From Branchiostoma lanceolatum (Eukaryota > Chordata > Leptocardii > Amphioxiformes > Branchiostomatidae): a stretch of DNA of 64,000 nucleotides. This document shows positions 56,901-64,000 of the stretch, piece by piece. Below the pieces are notes generated by a model that was not told the DNA's origin, ran no database searches, and saw only the letters and a list, made by a program, of their open reading frames with translations. Where the stretch lies: assembly GCF_035083965.1 (NCBI RefSeq), contig NC_089729.1, positions 18,401,964 to 18,465,963 of the forward strand, in the 5' to 3' direction. The stretch's first letter is position 1, and each line of letters begins with the position of its first letter. Both the position numbers and the translations under genes were made by a program.

Positions 56901-59900
56901 TGCGCACAGTTTCAGAGAGTGAAAGGGGTCAGGTGCATGTTTTTACCCTAGCTTTAAAATGATGCCCTCGTGCTTATTTAAAAAAAAAAATCAGTTAACC
57001 AAGAAATTAAATTTGTGTGGCCTTAACTACTGTGTGCCGTATTTCTGCTAACAAGGAAAAAACAAGTTTTAGATTTGCGTACAAATACTGCAAGAAGGCA
57101 CGGCTATCAAATTAGCTGTTTAACTTTTTACTGCACCACAAAGGAGTTAAGTAGTAGATTTAACATACCCATGTGTGTGCATCTGTGTGCGTGTGTTTCT
57201 GCGAGTTTCTGTGACTGGGAGTTTTGTAAAGCATAGTTGGTTGGGTTAGGTTACAGTCTTTTTTTTATTCGGTTGATGGTTTTTTTAACCCGCTCATTGA
57301 CTTTGGTCCGGTTGAATTACACAGACTCTTGCTTTATCGGGCGGTGTTTCTGTCTCATCGCTACTGTTGTCCTGGTAGGATCCGGGGTGACCATTGTGAC
57401 AATCCTCATTATGATGTTCCACAACACACAGGAGCACGACATCCAAACGGTAAAGTGTGATTCGTAAATTCAATCATTTTCCAATACAAGTCATTTAAAT
57501 ACATAACCACAACTGTCATTGTTACTTGACAGCATCTATTCATATGATACACTTCTTTACGTTTGAGACTGCATTAACTGTCTCTATGCATTTCTTAATA
57601 CTAAATACGTTTGGGATCACATCTGTAAGAAGCGATGGCTATAGCTGCAGTACATAGTAAACCAGTCAGAACTCCTATGAGGAAGGTGTCATACTGTCAC
57701 CGAAACGTTGGCTTAATAATAATAACAATAATATCGTTTATTGCATATTCCTGCCCAGACGGGCTAAATGCACAAATGACCACATGCGGTCTATAAGTAT
57801 AATGCAACACATGAATTGAAAAGCTACATTCTAACATTAGAAAAACAACACTAAAAACAGACTGTGGACTATTGCTGAACTAATGTTGATCACCTAATAG
57901 TTTCTTCTCTCTTTCTGAAACATTTGGAAACATGACTACATACTTTGTCTATTATATGTTCGTTCTTACATAGCATCAGGTATATAAAATTGCCCGGCTT
58001 TGACATTTTCTTTACATGTGTTGTCTTATTCTATTGTCTTAAACAGAGATTGGCGCTCATCTTTATGTAAAGAACAATCGAGTAAAAAGTGGGTTTCATT
58101 TTTAATAAAAGACTTTGTCTTTTTATTCACAGGGACATGTAACCTGATGAAAATATACACGGATGTATGTGCTAGTCAGGTTGTATTGATATCAACTGCT
58201 CACACTAGTCACGAACAGAGACATGGGAAGGGATTAAAAACTCAGTCATGTTTGGAACCACATTCTTCTTTAATGCTGGAACCTAATGTTGCTCTCACAC
58301 TCCAGCCCAATCCTACCCAAGCCTCCAGACACTGGATCCGGACTACATTTGACGTTACAGAATCTGCCGTCATCGCCAGCTCTGTTAGCACCAATCCACC
58401 CATTCTCCACAGCACTAATAGTTTGTACATTTACCTCCATTACCTTCGCCGAGAAGGTTATGCAGAGGGTAGCGTTTGTGTGTGTGTTTGTAACGTACAG
58501 CATAACTCGAGAAGGCTTGGATGGATTGTCTTGATATTTGGTAGGTGGGTAGGTCTTGATGAGACTTGATCGGACTCGTCAGCCACCAGAGGGCATGTAC
58601 CAGTGGACCCAACCCCTGAAATCTTCGTCAGCGAAGCCAAGCCAACACATAACAACAGGTCTTGATGAGACTTGGAAATGATTAGATTTTGGGTCCCCTA
58701 GCGGCTATAACGGTACTGCAGCGGAACTTCCTGTTTTGATATCACGTGTTCTGGACATGCTATGGTCCTGATTTTTTTGTGGTAGATAGCTCTTTGGGCA
58801 GTGAGTTAGTGGTCTATGTTTAGACCCCCTAGCGGATTTTTTGGAACTTCAGGAGCAGGTTTTGCTTCAGACTTTGAAATGGAATAACTCAAGAAGGGCC
58901 TGATGGATGGTCATGATTTTTTATAAGTAGATAGCTTGAGTGATGATGTACATGATTAGATACTTATTATGCAAATGAGTATCTAATTTGAATAATTAAT
59001 GAGGAAAGTTTATACATTCGCCAAATTCTATAATCGGCCTCTCAAACTTGTGACATATGTAACTGAGAGAAATATCAATAGATATCAACTATGCAAATTA
59101 TGACCTCATTTGCATAATTAATAAGAACATACTATAACTCAAGATGGGCTTGATGGATGGTTTTGATTTTTGGTAAGAGTGCTTGAGTGATGACGTACAT
59201 GATTAGGTACTTATTATGCAAATTAGTATCTAATTTGCATGATTAATGAGGAAAGTTTATACATCCGCCAAATTCTATGATAGGACTCTCAATCACGTGA
59301 CATATGTAACCGAGGAGGAGAGAAATATTAGTATATATCAACTATGCAGATGAACACCTCATTTGCATAATTAATGAGAACATACTATAACTCAAGATGG
59401 GCTTAATGGATACTCTTGATGTTTGGTATGTAGATAGCTTACGTGATGCTTTGTATGATTAGATATAATCATGCAAATCTGATTTTCTAATTTGCATAAC
59501 TAATGAGACAATTTCAAAAGCCCGCTGTGTTTCAAGATATGACTATTCAAATTTGTGACACTTGTAACTGAGGAAGAGAAGAATGTCGATAGATAGAAAC
59601 AGTTGTTGGCGTAATTTGCATAATTAATAAGAAACTACTATAATTACATACAGGTTAATGATGGCAATTTCATACTTGTGGCATTTGGAAGTTATGGGAA
59701 TGTGAACATCGTTGAATGAAATCATGCTAATAAGGACCTAATTTGCATAATTGATGATAAATGTTAGCATAACCTTCTTTGATAAGCTCATACTTTGGAC
59801 AACTTCTGTTATTTGGCTGAAGACGATCAACTGGTATGATCTATGATTGATGAGAAGCACTCCTAAATGCGTCAGTCATAATGGTTAAAATCATTTGGCG

Positions 59901-62230
59901 AAGGTATGAGGTCGTGAACTCTAGTTAGAAATTGTTTTTGGCTTGCACGTGTATCCGTTTGTGTGTGTAGGTGTGTCTGCCTGTCTGGCTGTGTGTTTGC
60001 GCTTGTCTTTCCGATATTTGTTGTCATCATAACTTAACATATGAATGGATAGTTATGATACTTTATATATGAATAGGTCTTGCGAAGACGTGCCAGGTTC
60101 AATTAAGGGCTTCCTGGTAGTTTTCTTAGCACTGCAGCAGAATTTTGAGTGTTTTTCTTTTCTTTTGTCTTGGAGATGCTATGTCTTTAATTTTTTTTTA
60201 ATAGAATTTTTTCTATGTCGGGATGAATCGATGTGGGTTCTGGTTAGCCTCCGTTGCAGACTCTGAAGCGGCTTTTTGGGGGGCTAAATAATACACTTTT
60301 TGCAGCCACCCCGTAACTATCAGCCATCCTGTAACCATCAGCCGCCTAGAGTCTGCGTTATTACGGCATGTCAAAGCGAAATTAAAATCACGTTAGGGCG
60401 ATTAACGCAGAGGTGCGAATTTCCTGCCTATGGTAGACCGCACAATAAGAACAGTATACACGCACCTCCCCTAGTCAGTGTGCTGTCACGCTTGTGGCAA
60501 AATAGTTTGCTATTTCTACTGTTCGATTTATCTACGGTACATACGGATAATTTTCACGGAAAAATATTCGAAGAAATATATATTGTGTCGAATACGGCCA
60601 GAAATTAAGGCGAACCGCGGCAAATCACGACGTAGAGGCTGAAATGCACGGGCGAAATTCTTGTTTTGTTTACGTTTTTCCTTGTTTTCTTCGATGACTT
60701 TCTTCGATTGAGTCTTAAAAAACGGGTTTTTAATGAGAAATGGCAAACTATTTTGCCACAAGCGTGACAGCACACTGACTGGGGGAGGTGCGTGTATACT
60801 GTTCTTATTGTGCGGTCTACCATAGGCAGGAAATTCGCACTTCTGCGTTAATCGCCCTAACGTGATTTTAATTTCGCTTTGACATGCCGTAATAACGCAG
60901 ACTCTAGGCGGCTGATGGTTACAGGATGGCTGATAGTTACGGGGTGGCTGCAAAAAGTGTATTATTTAGCCCCCCAAAAAGCCGCTTCAGAGTCTGCAAC
61001 GGAGGCTAGGTTCTGGTCCCCTAGCAGCTTGTTCTAGAACTGCAGGAGCGTTTTGTTAAAATTTTTCAAAGAGGATAAATAAACACAGGAACGACAGTTT
61101 TCCATGATGCAGGTTTGTATTTTGTAATGTTTCGTGAAATTCCAGACATGTGCGTGTCACCTGTCTCTCTTAGGTAAGGTGAGACCCGTTGGACCTAACC
61201 CTACCAACATGACTGAGCCTTCGAGGAAGACTAGGCCCATCTTGCCAGGAGAAGCCGGGTCTAACGGGACTCTTGGACCGTCGGGCCCTCCTGGACACTT
61301 AGAAGAAATGCGACCCATGGGCAAGGATGGGCAGCCAGGAGTCCCTCTCTCTGCAGGGCCAACCTATCCAAACCCTGTCGAACAACTTGAGCGCCCTCAG
61401 ACAAACAGCCGGGGCAAGTCGGGTAAAGTTGATGCTACCACCTTTTCTGTGTTCAGATATTACAATATATGATTTTACATACATTCAAAGCTAACCAGCA
61501 TTTTTGTCGTTGTCTTCTACTTTTAATGTTATATCACATACACTGGGGTTAAACCTTTTTACAGTTTTTGTCTTTGTTAACAGATGAGTCTATTGTAATG
61601 CACACAAATATGCATCTGTGTTTTTTTTTTTAATAAAAAAATCAGATTAGGCTTTAGCCACTATACCATATTCAAATGAAATACAATTATCGACTGGAAT
61701 GCTTGAATTTGGATCATAACAAAAACATATGTACTATCCCCGTGTCTTTACATTTTCCACCGTACAATCCCCGTGTCTTTACATTTTCCACAGTGTCTTG
61801 CAGAGGCGGTTTTGCGGGATTCCGCGGGATCTGCTACAAGGTGTTCAGGGTGAAACAAAGTTTCAGCGAAGCGGCCGCGACCTGTGGTGAAAACGGTGGT
61901 ACCCTCGCTATGCCCCGCGACGCCCAGATCAACGACTTCCTCATCTCCTTGTATCGTTATCCAGGGCATGGCATGGGTTTCAAATTGTGGTTCGGCCTAC
62001 AGGACCGGCGTAAAGAAGGAAAGTTTGAGTGGGTGGATGGTTCTCCACTTGCGGAGTACAACTCATGGGCGAGAGCTCGACCAAGCAGGGGGCCAAGTGG
62101 TAGCTTTCGAGATTGCGTTCTTTACACTTGGTGTTGGCATCAGACTTGTGTAAATAGATGGTCTGACGCCCCATGCGCCTTCCGGGTCTTCTTCATCTGC
62201 CAAGTCTTTCCAGGTGACGAGACGGCTTGA
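53973..62230 (+). CDS. Type II membrane C-type lectin with NPxY-rich tail and collagen-like stalk
   Basis: Six phase-consistent exons (5' end not found): 53973-54065 (TDWMSLADAAANIPNPMYG), 55595-56434 (tail), 57325-57449 (TM: CLIATVVLVGSGVTIVTILI), 58180-58420 (Ser/Thr/Pro stalk), 61174-61422 (degenerate Gly-X-Y: GPSGPPGHLEEM, GKDGQPGV), 61794-62230 (CTLD). The cytoplasmic tail has a 48-residue tandem repeat with NPTY in each unit, plus NPMY, NPLY, HYTTL, TYERLL and EPYAVT. NPxY and YxxL/LL motifs act as endocytic or PTB/SH2 docking sites in known receptors. The CTLD has FRGICYKVF, GKFEWVDGSPLAEYNSW, RWSDAPC and FFICQV; it lacks EPN/QPD (WARARPSRG). The stalk acceptor is weak; TTTTTATTCACAG at 58119-58132 is an alternative that does not fit the phase. 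Probably an innate pattern-recognition or uptake receptor (inference). Confidence 0.65.
55184..55542 (+). pseudogene. Decayed duplicate collagen-like exon
   Basis: After an AG (TTTTTTTTTCCAG) the frame reads GKGRPMGLDAPNMTGAILPE, then HSGENGSMEP, AGPPGLLEENGSM and VGPPGTKGPM, and stops at TGA 55540-55542. The intron just upstream (TCGTGAATTTCCAGACATGT) and exon start resemble 61128-61200, so this is a duplicated collagen exon. It lies in the intron before the tail exon. Splicing to 55595 bypasses the stop; inclusion would end the protein before the TM. Confidence 0.55.
56435..57324 (+). other. Lectin intron, nothing else recognised
   Basis: AT-rich, with a GT-rich patch near 57172-57200. Confidence 0.5.
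57715..58128 (-). mobile_element. LINE 3' fragment in lectin intron
   Basis: On the minus strand KSFIKNETHFLLDCSLHKDE then RQSLFKTIE and a stop is the usual LINE C..Y/H...R tail; the UTR ends AATAAACGATATTATTG and ATT-rich repeats at 57738-57712. 5'-truncated, lying just before the stalk exon. Confidence 0.65.
58440..60244. repeat. Dispersed repeat family, several tandem units
   Basis: Units carrying ATAACTCAAGATGGGCTTGA, TGATTAGGTACTTATTATGC and ATTTGCATAATTAATGAG recur four or more times (near 58880, 59140, 59390, 59640). They start with a GTGTGTGTTTG-type stretch. Non-coding; class unknown. It is interrupted by a short retroposed insert at 58569 and a fold-back MITE at 60245. Confidence 0.6.
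58569..58656. mobile_element. 88-bp insert with 18-bp target duplication
   Basis: Flanked by perfect direct repeats AGGTCTTGATGAGACTTG at 58551-58568 and 58657-58674. Insert reads ATCGGACTCGTCAGCCACCA to GCCAACACATAACAAC. An 18-bp duplication is typical of LINE-driven insertion, so it could be a short SINE. Confidence 0.7.
60245..61008. mobile_element. Mutator-like fold-back MITE, member 3 (long arms)
   Basis: TAGCCTCCGTTGCAGACTCT ... inverse end, with perfect 9-bp duplications GGTTCTGGT at 60236-60244 and 61009-61017. Arms of about 280 bp are near identical inverse copies; the centre (about 60530-60730) is unique. Large frames on both strands mirror each other because of the hairpin. Confidence 0.92.
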
Positions 62231-62372
62231 TCATTCAAGGAATAACCATTGCCTTTTGAGCGAAACACATATGAAAGGAGATTTAACTGGCCATGGCATT
62301 CTATTGATTATAACTTCGTTTACGGTAACATGGTTCTACAGCGTTCTATAGTCGTGAGACGTAGTAAATGAA

Positions 62373-62378
62373 AATAAA
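62373..62378 (+). promoter_or_regulatory. Poly(A) signal of the lectin gene (AATAAA)
   Basis: AATAAA 143 nt after the CTLD stop at 62230. Confidence 0.5.
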
Positions 62379-62399
62379 AACTGAAATTGATAAAGCCCC

Positions 62400-63893
62400 A
62401 GAAGAAAATAGTGTGGTGAATGTTAAGGCAGGTTAGTTAATACCTCTAAAGCTTTCTGTAGATGCATCAAATCTCGCCTAAGCACAAAAATCAAGATTGG
62501 CAGCTTGGCCAAGCCAAATGGTATAACAGCGTTGACTATGATAAAGCTAAAGCGCTAAGCAATTTCTTTGGAAGTGTCTTAACTGATGAAAATACTGCTA
62601 ACATTCCATTAGCGCAAGACTAGCTATCACAGTTCTGCGACACATAAACACTAAGCAAGAAAGTGGTAAGGGACAAATTTTTATCTAACTAAATCTGCCT
62701 GGCCTGATGATTTGCATCCAATGATCCAGTGGGCAGCATATATATGGACTTTAACCCTATCCAGACTGGGGGGGGGGGGCTAAAAGTGCCCGCGCCAACT
62801 TTGACATCGTATTACTGCCGAACGATGTATGCTAGGACAACCAAACTTGGTGACTTTTCCTAAAATTTTGTTGGCAACAATTTTATTATAATGGTTTAAG
62901 TTTATCATTTTTTCATGTTGCCATGGCAACGGGTTTCTGACTGGCATTTTATGCAAAAATCATTAATATTTTGAAAACAATGATGTTTCTCGGGTTTTCT
63001 TGCACAACTTCACTAGTTTTCCTTCATGTATAACATAACATGTAATTAGATGTAACTTTGCTGATTTAATATTCATAATTTATGCTAACTTGATGACGTA
63101 ATCAGCTAAAATCCAAGATGGCGGACTATATCACTATTTCAGGTATCAGCAGGCTTTTTCGCCCTTAAAATCGTCAATAACTGACATTTTCTTTATCAGA
63201 AACATTTAAATTAACGTTTTTAGTCTATTTTCAGCGTCCTTTGGGGTCATAAGTGGAAAAACAGGATTTTTAAAAATTTCAAAATGGCCGATCCAAGATG
63301 GCGGATCCCAAGGGATCGCTAACAACACATGACGCCATTCTATGACGTCATTTTGACGTCAACGTACCTACCATTGACGTTGTATGTCTTTGCATACCTT
63401 AAAATGAATATTACATACCATTTTGTTTAATTCCTTTAGATATTACGGGAATTCCCTATTTAGCCAATAAAATCACATCGATGACGTCATAATTACGTCA
63501 TATTACGTCATAACGTCACCAAAATTACAGGAATTATAAAACTTGACCTGAATATCACTCCCTACAAATTTGGTGATGATACATCATACCGTTCGGAAAT
63601 TATGAGGGGGGGGCCGAATCAGCCCCCCCCCCCCAGTCCCAGATATACCAAAAAAGCCCAGTCTGGATAGGGTTAAAAAGGCTTTTGATTCTGTCCCTCA
63701 TCAAAGGTTGTTAGTGAACCTGAACCTTATGCGGTGTCAGGGTACCCATTAAAGTGGTTCTTAGGATCTTCTCCACAACAAAATGCAGAGTGTGGTAATA
63801 AACGGTTCGAAATTGCCATTGTGTGAGGTCACAAGTAGAATTCCACAGGAAGGTGATTTGGGCCAAGCTTTGGATGTTGCTTTCATAAATGAC
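62400..63893 (+). mobile_element. LINE (Rex/jockey-like), interrupted by a MITE
   Basis: 62430-62750 reads KAKALSNFFGSVLTDENT and further LINE pre-RT sequence. After the insert, 63677-63893 reads KAFDSVPHQRLLVNLNLM, NKMQSVVINGSKLPLCEVTS and ends at FINDL. These are RT blocks. Rejoining across the MITE gives the usual MDF-KKAFDS motif at the TTAA target. Frame breaks make it inactive. Confidence 0.75.
62755..63672. mobile_element. piggyBac-type MITE, intact ends
   Basis: CCCTATCCAGACTGGG at the left, CCCAGTCTGGATAGGG at the right, TTAA at 62751-62754 and 63673-63676. 918 bp, no transposase. Interior has GTTGCCATGGCAACGGGTTT and CCAAGATGGCGGA as in 12086-13069. Inserted in a LINE. Confidence 0.93.
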
Positions 63894-64000
63894 TTAACCC
63901 TATCCAGACTGGGCTTTTTGCGGCTAGAGTGCTCATTCGCCCCCCTCCCTCATAACTTCTGAACGGTATGATGTATCATTCCAAAATTTGAAGGGAGTGA
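63894..64000. mobile_element. Second piggyBac-type MITE, opposite orientation, cut by window end
   Basis: TTAA then CCCTATCCAGACTGGGCTTT, and on to ATGATGTATCATTCC, the inverse of the 63560-63672 end of its neighbour. Inserted into the same LINE. Confidence 0.85.

Noticed and set aside
60300-60953. Two frames of 102 and 141 codons starting with the same residues on opposite strands
   Set aside because: Mirror images produced by the arms of the fold-back MITE.
1-64000. CRISPR arrays, operons, riboswitches, rRNA genes
   Set aside because: Spliced genes and animal-type transposons throughout; no regularly spaced repeats with unique spacers and no rRNA-like blocks seen.

Overview
This window looks like nuclear DNA of a cephalochordate (amphioxus/Branchiostoma-like) or a related marine deuterostome. 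Genes are split by short GT-AG introns, and the space between them is packed with small transposons (fold-back and TTAA-flanked MITEs) and CR1-like LINE debris. The recognisable host genes are a CYP2-type P450, an MFSD2-like transporter and a C-type lectin with a collagen-like stalk. The organism call is inference from gene content and repeat style; nothing looks bacterial or viral.

Layout. 1-6.9 kb: a LINE 3' end, a repeat family built from CGGATAC words, and the 3' exons of an unrecognised minus-strand gene, present in a good and a decayed copy. A 1,272-bp tandem duplication contains a compact divergent promoter with the first exon of this gene on one side and of a second gene on the other. 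6.9-8.6 kb: a 130-bp direct repeat, a LINE scrap and a possible exon. 8.67-14.55 kb: a complete seven-exon P450 (508 aa) with a Mutator-like fold-back element and a TTAA-type MITE in its introns. 14.6-18.5 kb: no gene, only dispersed repeats.

18.5-26.5 kb: a minus-strand piggyBac-type transposase gene. Its second coding block is split by a 5.26-kb insert (19542-24799) with 26-bp terminal inverted repeats; taking out the insert and one copy of a 2-bp flank leaves a continuous frame. 27.7-30.6 kb: LINE and Penelope-like remnants and two candidate exons of an unknown membrane protein. 33.1-43.5 kb: a plus-strand MFSD2-like lipid/solute carrier in eleven traced coding exons, apparently missing the exon for TM10 and carrying a 92-bp tandem repeat at the next exon boundary. 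44.1-44.55 kb: an inverted-repeat element with 8-bp target duplication.

45.1-62.2 kb: two related C-type lectin exons. The first (45.1 kb) is isolated and frameshifted. The second ends a type II membrane lectin (53.97-62.23 kb) with a long cytoplasmic tail rich in NPxY and other tyrosine motifs, a TM segment, a stalk, a degenerate collagen-like exon and a CTLD. A decayed copy of the collagen exon lies upstream in the same gene. LINEs of one family occupy 46-51 kb. 62.4-64 kb: another LINE interrupted twice by TTAA-flanked piggyBac-type MITEs.

The genes do not form one pathway. Exon coordinates come from reading splice signals and codon phase by eye; no homology search was possible, so family names rest on recognised motifs.
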